This document shows positions 16,771 through 24,273 of a stretch of 64,000 nucleotides of DNA, one piece after another. The notes under the pieces were generated by a model. It was given only the letters and a program-made list of their open reading frames with translations, did no database searches and was not told the origin of the DNA. This stretch comes from Bin87 sp965220095 (GTDB lineage Bacteria; Chloroflexota; Dehalococcoidia; Lucifugimonadales; UBA3495): NCBI GenBank assembly GCA_965220095.1, contig OZ244805.1, forward strand, positions 806,001 through 870,000, read 5' to 3'. Numbering within the stretch: position 1 is the first letter of the stretch; each line of letters starts with the position of its first letter. The position numbers and the translations under genes are program-made.

Positions 16771-17967
16771 ATGACCACCCAGGGCCACATATACTTTGAC
16801 CACGCCGGGACCACCCCGATGGATCCTCGGGCGCTTGAGGCCATGTTGCCCTACTTTACCCAGCTCTACGGCAACGCTTCCAGCGTGCATACCGTTGGCC
16901 AGGAGGCGCGCTACGCTTTGGACGGCGCGCGGGAACGGGTCGCCAGGGTGCTCAATTGCCGCAACCGCGAGGTGGTATTCACCAGCGGCGGCACCGAGTC
17001 GGACAACGCCGCCATCCAGGGAGCGGCCACCGCCCTGGAAGAAACCGGACGCCACGTCATTACCGCCAGCACCGAGCACCACGCCGTCCTCCACGCCTGT
17101 CAGGTATTGGAAAACCGGGGCTGGGAGGTAACCCTCCTGCCCGTTGACGACTACGGCCGGGTGGATCCCCAGCGCGTTTACAATTCCATCACCGCCGCAA
17201 CCACCGTCGTATCCGTGATGTACGCCAACAACGAGATTGGCACCATCAACCCCATCGCCGACATTTCGGCCGCCGTGAAGACCAGAGGCCAGGAACTTAA
17301 CCGCACCATCGTAATGCACACCGATGCCGTCCAGGCCGCCGGTTTCCTCGACCTGGATGTGCGGCGGTTGGGTGTCGACATGATGAGCCTGTCGGGGCAC
17401 AAGTTCTATGGGCCCAAGGGCGTTGGAGTACTGTTCCTGCGGCGCGGCGTGCCGTTCCTCCCGCTCATTACCGGCGGTGGACAGGAGCGCGAGCGTCGCT
17501 CCGGCACTGAGAACGTGGCTGGTATCATGGGTCTCGCCACCGCCCTTGAGATTGCCGACAATTCGCGGGACGCGGTCGGCATCCAGTGTGTCGGGTTGCG
17601 CGACCGCATCGTCGATGAAATCACGCGCCGCATTCCAGACTGTGTGCTGAACGGGCATCCGTCAGAGCGCCTGCCCAACAACCTGAACATATCGTTTGCC
17701 GGCGTCGACGGCGAGTCGATTCTGCTGGGGCTGGATCTGCAGGGCATCGCCGCCAGCAGCGGCAGCGCGTGCAGCAGTGGCTCTCTGGAGCCTTCCCACG
17801 TCCTGCTGGCATTGGGGCAGACCGCCGACGTGGCGCGCGGGTCCCTGCGCATCACGTTGGGCAAGGACAACACCGACGCCGAAGTCGACCGGCTGCTTGC
17901 CGTCCTGGTTGACCTTATTGCCGAGTTGCGGGAATTGCCGACACTGAGCGGGACGGCCGATGATTAG
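16771..17967 (+). CDS. Cysteine desulfurase
   Basis: A 398-residue PLP-dependent class V aminotransferase-fold enzyme of the NifS/IscS type. It would take sulfur from cysteine for Fe-S clusters or thiolated cofactors, or possibly selenium from selenocysteine. The PLP lysine lies in MSLSGHKFYGPKGVG near residue 211, the PLP-stacking His in STEHHAVLHAC, and the sulfur-carrying Cys in SGSACSSGSLEPS near residue 334. The ATG at 16771 starts TTQGHIYFDHAGTTPMDP, the usual N-terminus. The downstream lipoprotein gene overlaps by 8 bp. No iscU/sufE lies adjacent, so the acceptor is unknown. A tRNA-Sec in the window makes a link to selenium metabolism conceivable. Confidence 0.92.
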   Translation: MTTQGHIYFDHAGTTPMDPRALEAMLPYFTQLYGNASSVHTVGQEARYALDGARERVARVLNCRNREVVFTSGGTESDNAAIQGAATALEETGRHVITASTEHHAVLHACQVLENRGWEVTLLPVDDYGRVDPQRVYNSITAATTVVSVMYANNEIGTINPIADISAAVKTRGQELNRTIVMHTDAVQAAGFLDLDVRRLGVDMMSLSGHKFYGPKGVGVLFLRRGVPFLPLITGGGQERERRSGTENVAGIMGLATALEIADNSRDAVGIQCVGLRDRIVDEITRRIPDCVLNGHPSERLPNNLNISFAGVDGESILLGLDLQGIAASSGSACSSGSLEPSHVLLALGQTADVARGSLRITLGKDNTDAEVDRLLAVLVDLIAELRELPTLSGTADD

Positions 17968-18616
17968 CCGAACCAATATGCTCACCCGCTGGTGGGTGGT
18001 GTTCGTATTGGTGGCGGTCGCGACGACTGGCGCCGCACTGGCCTGTTCGTCCCAATCTCCCAACATCGGCAAGTTCTACAAGGGTCGCATCCTGCACATC
18101 AGCGTAGCGGCGATGGAGCGCACCGACGAACTGCGTTGGACAACTTCGTCTCGCAACGCGGGCCCAGGGTATACCGACGACACGCTCTACAAATTGACCC
18201 CGGAGAGGCCGGATCATGAGTTGGTCCTGCTGAGAGTCAAGGTGGAGAACCACACCGCCACCACCGCAGCGGTCAACGTGGACGAGCAATCCGCCCAGTT
18301 GCGGGATTTCTTGCAAGGCCGCTACTTCCCCATCAACGTGGGTGAGCGCGCCGAACCCGCCGGCATACCCGAAAAACCGGGCGACCACTGCACCTTGCCC
18401 GTCAATCCGGAGAAACCCACAGTATGCGTCGAATTCCTGTGGAACCAGACCTTCGAAGAAACCGAGCCCGACGGCCAGCCTAAACTGGTGCAATATTCGC
18501 AGCAGCTACCCCAGGGCACGGGTCTGGACGGCTGGATGGTTTTCGAAGTTCCCCAGGGCACCATGATCAGGTCGCTCCGCTGGGCCGCGGGCGACACGGT
18601 TACCATCGATTTCTAG
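17960..18616 (+). CDS. Predicted lipoprotein
   Basis: A 218-residue protein with an N-terminal hydrophobic segment (WWVVFVLVAVATTGAALAC) ending in a lipobox-like ALAC, so it is probably an exported lipoprotein. The remaining part has alternating hydrophobic beta-type segments such as HELVLLRVKVENHTATT and ends MVFEVPQGTMIRSLRW-type, resembling DUF4352-like immunoglobulin-fold proteins that protect or present charged ligands. It overlaps the cysteine desulfurase gene by 8 bp and so is translationally coupled, yet no functional link to sulfur metabolism is apparent. Family assignment is tentative. Confidence 0.72.
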   Translation: MISRTNMLTRWWVVFVLVAVATTGAALACSSQSPNIGKFYKGRILHISVAAMERTDELRWTTSSRNAGPGYTDDTLYKLTPERPDHELVLLRVKVENHTATTAAVNVDEQSAQLRDFLQGRYFPINVGERAEPAGIPEKPGDHCTLPVNPEKPTVCVEFLWNQTFEETEPDGQPKLVQYSQQLPQGTGLDGWMVFEVPQGTMIRSLRWAAGDTVTIDF

Positions 18617-18709
18617 GCCGGGTTTTGACGTGCGCCGAATCGGTTGCGCCGGTCGGTTGACGCGCCCGGCAGCTGGCTGGTGGATGGCCAACGTCAGCGC
18701 AGCGCCGCC

Positions 18710-19318
18710 ATGAATCTCCCGCCCGATGCCACCGCGCCGCCCACCTGGCGTCGTTTGTTCCACTTTGTAGCCGCCAGCGCAACTACCCTGCTGGCGTTCG
18801 CCATCCCCGAGACGCAGTACATGCTAATACTCGGCGGCGGGGCGCTGCTATCCCTGGCGCTGGAGACCGGCCGGTTCCGGGTTGGCTGGCTAAACCATTT
18901 CTTTTTGCGGGTATTCGCGCCGATTCTGAAAACTTCCGAAACGGCGGAGATAACCGGTGCAACCTACTTTCTCATCGCCGCGTTCTTTGCATTCTATTTC
19001 TTCGGGCCAAGCGTGGCGGTACCGGTGCTGCTCTTCGTGGCTGTCGGCGACCCGGTGGCCGCGCTGGTCGGAAGGCGCGCGCCGGGCCCGCGCCTTTGGA
19101 GTAAATCGCCAGTTGGGTCGGCGGCCTTCATCGTGGCGGCGCTGGCGGTTTGGGCAGTGGTGTCGGCCCTGGGCTACGGCCAATGGACCTGGGCGGTGGT
19201 GGCAACCGCGATCGTTGCTGCCGTGGTGGAATTGGCCCCGATACCCGTGGACGACAACCTGACCATCCCGCTAATCGCCGGCTCAATTATGACGCTGTTG
19301 ACGCTTGCCGGACTGTAA
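18710..19318 (+). CDS. Membrane CTP-dependent kinase / CDP-diglyceride-synthase-like protein
   Basis: A 202-residue membrane protein with about six predicted helices. It begins NLPPDATAPPTWRRLFHFVA and has the conserved VAVGDPVAALVGRRAPGPR loop seen in dolichol-kinase/DGK1-type and phosphatidate cytidylyltransferase-like enzymes, followed by KSPVGSAAFIVAA and PIPVDDNLTIPL. These motifs are the family signature for CTP-using lipid or polyprenol kinases. The ATG at 18710 is chosen over a start 22 codons upstream because the upstream residues do not fit a membrane protein start. It converges on the amidohydrolase gene at 19352. Confidence 0.75.
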   Translation: MNLPPDATAPPTWRRLFHFVAASATTLLAFAIPETQYMLILGGGALLSLALETGRFRVGWLNHFFLRVFAPILKTSETAEITGATYFLIAAFFAFYFFGPSVAVPVLLFVAVGDPVAALVGRRAPGPRLWSKSPVGSAAFIVAALAVWAVVSALGYGQWTWAVVATAIVAAVVELAPIPVDDNLTIPLIAGSIMTLLTLAGL

Positions 19319-19351
19319 CCCGCCCGGGCCGGCATCGCCGCACCGACCTGG

Positions 19352-20701
19352 TCAGACTGCCGCGCCGTCGTATTGCAGAACCTCGGCGCGCTGACGCTGG
19401 AAGTGCAGGTAGGCGTTACGGTTCATCGCGGGTCGGAACGACGCGATGACCTGACGACCTTTGGCACCGCCTTCAGCCAGCAAGTCGATGACCGACATCG
19501 CCATTATCTTGGCCGGATTCACCACCGCCTGCTCGTAGTTGGTAATCAGATACTCGTTGCTGTGTCCGGCGCCCTGTGCGCCGCCCGTGTAGGGATGGAC
19601 GGATGGCAGGATATGGCTTAGGTCGCCCATATCGGTGGAACCGCCGCGATTGCGCGATGCGGGCATCATCAGCACCCGATTTTCGCTCAGCAGGTTCGAC
19701 GAATTCTCACGCATCAACTCTAGCAGGTGTTGGTCGTGGCGCATTGGCAGGTATCCGGGAATGTTGGTGATGGAAACTGAGGCCCCAACGGCCATCGCTC
19801 CGGACCTGAAACAACGGTCGACGATGTCGGAATTGCGAACCACCGCCTCCGGTGTACCCGACCGCACCCTCCATTCCAGCCTAACGTCGGACGGCACCGA
19901 GTTTACCGCCTGACCGCCTGCGGTCATGATGCCGTGAATGCGGACGGTGTCCTGCTCACGGTACAACTCGCGGTTGGCATTGATGGCGTGCAGCGCGAAG
20001 GTTGCCGCATTCAGCGCGTTCACGCCCAGGTGCGGCGCGCTGCCGGCGTGGGCGGCCCGTCCGCTGAAGCGCACGTATTTGACGATATGCCCGTTGCTCG
20101 TGCCCCCCATAGCAAACGAGTGTGCGCCCATGTCGCTGGCCGTGTGGCACATCATTGCCATGTCTACATCATCAAATTCGCCCAGGCGAATCAGCTCCTG
20201 CTTGCCCCCCAGGAACTCAATCTTGCCGCTATCCCGCAATTCCAGCCGGCGCGCTACCTCGATGAACTCTTCAGCGGGCACCGCAAACGGTACAATCTCG
20301 CCGTTCAACTCAGCCAGCACTTCGGGTTGGGTCAGGCCCACCAGGGCGCCAATCATCATGCCAATCTGGCAGTGGTGGCCGCAGGCGTGGGCGGCGTTGG
20401 TGTCGGCGGCCGCGTGGGGATGGCCGTCGACGATCAGGCTGTCCAGCTCCCCAATGATGGCCACCCGGGGCCCGCTTCCGGCGCCGCCCTTCACCGTCCC
20501 CTTCAGGCCGGTCAGCGCTAGTCCTGATCGAAACTTGATCCCAAGTTTGGCGAACTGCTCGGCGACCACCCGGGCGGTCCGGTACTCGCTGTAGCCGGGT
20601 TCCGGGTGGTTCAGAATGTCTTTCGCGACGGCAATCAGGTCGTCGGAACGCCGGTCGATAGCCTCACAGGCCGCGGCTTTCAGTTCTTCTCGTGTTGGCA
20701 T
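19352..20701 (-). CDS. M20 family amidohydrolase, AbgB-like
   Basis: A 449-residue metallopeptidase of the M20/M20D group, similar to AbgB (p-aminobenzoyl-glutamate hydrolase subunit B) and other amidohydrolases. Zinc-site residues are in AHACGHHCQIGMMIGAL and, further on, PAEEFIEVARR and SMGGT-type segments; the C-terminal His region reads STDMGDLSH then GAGHSNEYL. The N-terminus PTREELKAAACEAIDRRSDDLI matches its neighbour at 20765, and the two proteins are clearly tandem paralogues. Likely cytoplasmic. The amide bond cleaved cannot be told. Confidence 0.9.
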   Translation of the reverse strand: MPTREELKAAACEAIDRRSDDLIAVAKDILNHPEPGYSEYRTARVVAEQFAKLGIKFRSGLALTGLKGTVKGGAGSGPRVAIIGELDSLIVDGHPHAAADTNAAHACGHHCQIGMMIGALVGLTQPEVLAELNGEIVPFAVPAEEFIEVARRLELRDSGKIEFLGGKQELIRLGEFDDVDMAMMCHTASDMGAHSFAMGGTSNGHIVKYVRFSGRAAHAGSAPHLGVNALNAATFALHAINANRELYREQDTVRIHGIMTAGGQAVNSVPSDVRLEWRVRSGTPEAVVRNSDIVDRCFRSGAMAVGASVSITNIPGYLPMRHDQHLLELMRENSSNLLSENRVLMMPASRNRGGSTDMGDLSHILPSVHPYTGGAQGAGHSNEYLITNYEQAVVNPAKIMAMSVIDLLAEGGAKGRQVIASFRPAMNRNAYLHFQRQRAEVLQYDGAAV

Positions 20702-20764
20702 TGGTGTGGGCCTGCGGGTCGAGTGTTATTGGTGGCGGTAATAGCGGCGGACTATGGCGGGACG

Positions 20765-22096
20765 CTAGGCGTCGCAGAAGGTTTCCTCGGATGCCATCGA
20801 TCGCATGAATTTCACGTATTCGCGAGAGGTCATTTCCGGGCGATGGTTGGCAATAACCTGACGGGCTTCGGTAGCTCCGTCGGCCAGCAGGTCGATCACG
20901 GTGGCAGCCATCGACTTGGCGGCCGTGATGACGGCCAGCTGGTAATCCTGCACCACGTAGTCCGCCCCGTGGCCAAGGCCGGTGGCGCCGCCAACATAGG
21001 GGTGAATTACCGGCATTAGGTGGCTTACGTCCCCCATGTCGGTGCTGCCGGTGCGGTGCTGGATTTTAGCCACGTTCTCGGAGCCAACCAGTGTGTTGGC
21101 GTTGGCCTCGAAAATGCCCGCCATCTTCTGATTCTGCATCAACGGCAGGTAGCCGGGGATGGTCTGGATATTTACCGTTGCGCCCATCGCCATTGCGCCG
21201 GCACGCAGCGCACGGTCCACCTTGCGATTGGCGTCCATGATTGCTTCCAGCGTGCGACCGCGCACGAAGGTCTCCATCCGCACATCTGCGGGAACGGCGC
21301 TAACGGCCTCTCCGCCCTTGGTGATTATGGGATGCACCCGCACGGTATCGCTATCCAGAAAGGTTTCCCGGTTGAAGTGGATGGCCGACAGCGCCAGCGT
21401 CGCTGCGTTCAGCGCGTTGATGCCGAGGTGCGGCGACCCGCCGGCGTGGGCGCCCTTGCCAATGAACTGGATTTTCTTGGCCAGTGTGCCGTTGCTCGTG
21501 CCGCTGATGCACAGCTGCTTTTCGGCGGGTGTGCTGGTGGTATGCACCATCATGGCCAGGTGGACGTCGTCGAACTCACCCAGCCGGATGAACTCCGGTT
21601 TGCCGCCCAGAAATTCAATCTGACCGGCCCGCCGCAGCGCGTCCCGGTACTCAATCTCGATGTATTCCTCAGCCGGCATCGCGATGGGAATGATCCGCCC
21701 GCTCAGGTTCGGCAACACGTCCGAGTGCATCAGACCCATGGTGGCGCCCAGCATCATGCTGATTTGGCAATGATGGCCGCAGGCGTGCGCGGCGCCGGTG
21801 TCCGCGTTGGCGTGGGGATGTTCGTTGACAATCAGGCTATCCAGCTCGCCAATGATGGCCATGGTCGGCCCTTCGCTGCCGCCAATTATCTCGCCGCGCA
21901 ACCCCGTCATGCCCAGGCCGCTGCGGAAGGGAACGCCCATCTGCGCAAACTTGTCGCCCACCAGCGCCGCCGTTTTGAACTCGCGAAACCCCGGCTCCGG
22001 ATTGGCCAGAATCTGCTTCGACAGGTTGATCAACTCGTCGGCGCGCTGGTCAATCTCGGCAAAAGCCTGGTCCTTTAATTCCTGCTTGGTAGGCAT
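20765..22096 (-). CDS. M20 family amidohydrolase, AbgB-like (paralogue)
   Basis: A 443-residue paralogue of the preceding protein, 63 bp upstream of it on the same strand. It shares AHACGHHCQISMMLGATMGL, PAEEYIEIEYRD, HRTGSTDMGDVSHLMP and GLGHGADYVVQDYQ. The start at ATG 22096 (MPTKQELKDQAFAEID) is preceded by GGAG and aligns with the neighbour; an ATG nine codons further upstream adds MRNAHRSDG. The pair probably arose by tandem duplication and may act on different acyl-amino acids or as two subunits, as AbgA/AbgB do, though both copies here look catalytically complete. Confidence 0.9.
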   Translation of the reverse strand: MPTKQELKDQAFAEIDQRADELINLSKQILANPEPGFREFKTAALVGDKFAQMGVPFRSGLGMTGLRGEIIGGSEGPTMAIIGELDSLIVNEHPHANADTGAAHACGHHCQISMMLGATMGLMHSDVLPNLSGRIIPIAMPAEEYIEIEYRDALRRAGQIEFLGGKPEFIRLGEFDDVHLAMMVHTTSTPAEKQLCISGTSNGTLAKKIQFIGKGAHAGGSPHLGINALNAATLALSAIHFNRETFLDSDTVRVHPIITKGGEAVSAVPADVRMETFVRGRTLEAIMDANRKVDRALRAGAMAMGATVNIQTIPGYLPLMQNQKMAGIFEANANTLVGSENVAKIQHRTGSTDMGDVSHLMPVIHPYVGGATGLGHGADYVVQDYQLAVITAAKSMAATVIDLLADGATEARQVIANHRPEMTSREYVKFMRSMASEETFCDA

Positions 22097-22186
22097 CCCA
22101 TCACTCCGGTGCGCGTTACGCACTAATGGCGGCCCGACGATGGTAGCACACCATACGGAAGTTGCCTACTGAACCGGCGGGCGTGG

Positions 22187-22360
22187 AGGGCAACCGCATT
22201 CTAACTTTAGGTGGCCTGATAAATCGTCATTCCCGCGAAAGCGGGAATCCATACAGATTGCTTCCAGGCAGTTGACGTACAACCAAGCCACTTGGATTCC
22301 CGCTTTCGCGGGAATGACGGGCACCTCAAAAACTGATTCAATTAGAATGCGGTTGCCCGG
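22187..22360. mobile_element. 175-bp-type inverted-repeat element, copy 2
   Basis: It is nearly identical to copy 1 over its length, with perfect 17-bp ends GGGCAACCGCATTCTAA and TTAGAATGCGGTTGCCC. Flanks GCGGGCGTGG (22177-22186) and GCGGGCGCGG (22361-22370) match in nine of ten bases and look like a 10-bp target duplication. The dRS3-like palindromes are at 22229-22248 and 22296-22315. It occupies most of the 330-bp gap between the amidohydrolase and glycerate kinase genes; the rest of that gap holds the promoter at 22415. Confidence 0.85.
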
Positions 22361-22414
22361 GCGGGCGCGGCCAGTGGCACATCCCGCCCACCAGTTGCCA
22401 CCAAACGCCTGCGG

Positions 22415-22420
22415 TATAAT
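22415..22420 (+). promoter_or_regulatory. TATAAT box next to the glycerate kinase start
   Basis: TATAAT ends six bases before the ATG at 22427, which would make the transcript leaderless. A TTGCCA at 22395-22400 is a possible -35, but at 14-bp spacing. The site lies about 55 bp after the end of the copy-2 element. Confidence 0.45.
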
Positions 22421-22426
22421 CGGAAT

Positions 22427-23578
22427 ATGCCGCTCCGAGTCGTCATCGCCCCCCAGGCTTTCAAGCAGAGCATCGGCGCTCGCGATGCTGCCCTCGCCAT
22501 CCAGTGGGGTGTGTTGCGCGCCATCCCCGACGCCGAAACCACGTTGATTCCGGTCGCCGACGGCGGTGACGGCACACTGGCTGCGCTCATCGAAACCACC
22601 GGCGGTCGTTTCTTCGACGCCCCGGTTACGGGACCGTTGGGAGAACACCGCACCGCGCAGTGGGGCGTCATGGGCGACGGGCGCACCGCCGTCATCGAGA
22701 TGGCCCTGGCCTCCGGTTTGGCCCTCGTGCCCGGGGACCGCCGCAATCCCCGCACCACCACCACCTTCGGCACTGGCGAGCTAATGCGCGCCGCGCTGGA
22801 CGGCGGCTTCAATCGCATCATCGTCGGTCTGGGCGGCAGCGCCACCAACGACGGCGGCACCGGCATGGCAGCGGCTCTGGGCGCGCGTTTCCTGGACGCC
22901 AGCGGCGCAGAGTTGCCCCCCGGCGGAGCGGCGCTATCCGGTCTGATTCGCATCGACACCACCGGCCGGCATCCCGGTCTGGTCGACGCCACCATCATCG
23001 GCGCCACCGACGTTACCAACCCACTGTGCGGCGACACCGGAGCGTCCGCAATCTTCGGCCCACAGAAGGGAGCCACTCCCGAAATCGTGGTCGAACTCGA
23101 CCAGTGCCTGGCCAACCTGGCGCGCGTCATAGCGTCCGACCTGGGCGTGGACGTGTTGCATACCGCCGGGTCGGGAGCCGCCGGCGGCCTGGGAGCCGGC
23201 CTGATTGCCTTCACCAACGCCGAATTGCGCTCCGGCATCGATATGGTGTGCGACGCGCTGGACTTCGATAGCCACGCCGCCACCGCCGATCTGGTAATCA
23301 CCGGCGAGGGCCGCGCCGACCGCTCCACCGCCTTCGACAAGGCCCCGGTGGGCATCGCCCGCCGCAGCCGAGCGTTCGGCGTCCCCACCCTGCTCCTGGC
23401 CGGCGGTTTGGGCCCCGGCTATGACGTGCTGTATGACCACGGCATCGACGCGATTATATCCATCGCCGAAGAACCGACCGATCTGGCATCCAGCCTCGCT
23501 CAGGGGGCGGAATTGCTCGAGCGCGCCGCCGAACGGGCCCTGCGCCTCTACAACCTCGGTAAAAACGCGCACCCCTGA
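22427..23578 (+). CDS. Glycerate kinase (GlxK/GarK type)
   Basis: A 383-residue glycerate kinase family 1 protein, phosphorylating D-glycerate to 2- or 3-phosphoglycerate with ATP. Typical segments are RVVIAPQAFKQSIGARDAAL at the N-terminus, PVADGGDGTLAAL, LGGSATNDGGTGMAAALG near residue 140, DVLHTAGSGAAGGLGAGL, and VITGEGRADRSTAFDKAP near residue 290. The ATG at 22427 starts directly in the conserved N-terminus and lacks a leader. The SRPBCC gene follows by 16 bp. It connects glycerate from C2/aldolase metabolism to glycolysis. Confidence 0.93.
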   Translation: MPLRVVIAPQAFKQSIGARDAALAIQWGVLRAIPDAETTLIPVADGGDGTLAALIETTGGRFFDAPVTGPLGEHRTAQWGVMGDGRTAVIEMALASGLALVPGDRRNPRTTTTFGTGELMRAALDGGFNRIIVGLGGSATNDGGTGMAAALGARFLDASGAELPPGGAALSGLIRIDTTGRHPGLVDATIIGATDVTNPLCGDTGASAIFGPQKGATPEIVVELDQCLANLARVIASDLGVDVLHTAGSGAAGGLGAGLIAFTNAELRSGIDMVCDALDFDSHAATADLVITGEGRADRSTAFDKAPVGIARRSRAFGVPTLLLAGGLGPGYDVLYDHGIDAIISIAEEPTDLASSLAQGAELLERAAERALRLYNLGKNAHP

Positions 23579-23594
23579 CGCATTGGGCACGGCA

Positions 23595-24065
23595 ATGTTC
23601 ACCCTCGAGAGCGTCCAATGGTTGCCGCGCCAGCCCGATGCAATCTTTGATTTTTACGCCGACGCATTCAACCTGGAGCTGCTCACGCCGTCGTTGCTCC
23701 ATTTTCGTGTGCTCACCCCGGCCCCAATCAAAATGGTCGCCGGCGTAGAAATTGACTACCGTTTGCGGTTGCACGGCTTCCCCATGTCCTGGCGCAGTCG
23801 CATCGCCCAATGGGACCCGCCGCATTCCTTCGTGGACGAGCAAATCAGCGGCCCCTATCGCTACTGGCGTCACCTGCACACCTTCACACCCGACCATGGC
23901 GGGACGCTGGTGCGCGACGTGGTGGAATACTCGGTACTTGGCGGCTGGCTAACGGACCGCCTGCTGGTGCGCCGCGACCTGAACCGCATTTTCTCCTATC
24001 GTCAGGAACGACTGGCCGAGATATTCGGCAGTGACCAGGAAGCCCAGGCCCAGGTGGACGTTTAG
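23595..24065 (+). CDS. SRPBCC (START-like) family protein
   Basis: A 156-residue protein with the helix-grip fold pattern of ligand-binding SRPBCC proteins, similar to cell-division-inhibitor/YfjG-type members. It has PRQPDAIFDFYADAFNLELLTPSLLHF at the start (helix and first strand), PMSWRSRIAQWDPPHSFVD in the middle, and WRHLHTFTPDHGGTLVRDVVEY before a C-terminal amphipathic helix. The ATG at 23595 is 16 bp after glycerate kinase, so the two are co-transcribed. The ligand is not predictable. Confidence 0.82.
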   Translation: MFTLESVQWLPRQPDAIFDFYADAFNLELLTPSLLHFRVLTPAPIKMVAGVEIDYRLRLHGFPMSWRSRIAQWDPPHSFVDEQISGPYRYWRHLHTFTPDHGGTLVRDVVEYSVLGGWLTDRLLVRRDLNRIFSYRQERLAEIFGSDQEAQAQVDV

Positions 24066-24089
24066 TAACCGGAGCGACAGCCTTCCTAT

Positions 24090-24223
24090 TACTGATGCGT
24101 GAGCAAACATCTAAACCAATCCTTTCCGTCATTCCCGCACCCGCCGTCATTCCCGCGAAAGCGGGAATCCAGCAGGGTCGGACGAAAGCAACGCAAGTTT
24201 AGACAATCGTTCACGCATCAGTA
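24090..24223. repeat. 134-bp inverted-repeat element with internal palindrome
   Basis: The outer ends TACTGATGCGTGA (24090-24102) and TCACGCATCAGTA (24211-24223) are perfect complements. Further in, CATCTAAAC and the complement of GTTTAGACA also pair loosely. The centre contains a half palindrome and a full dRS3-like 20-mer at 24150-24169. It resembles a non-autonomous transposon or nested repeat, different from the 175-bp family. No target duplication is obvious. Confidence 0.65.
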
Positions 24224-24273
24224 GTAGTGCTGGCAAACCCAAGAGGAATTAGCGATTGGAGTTGGCGGCCTCG

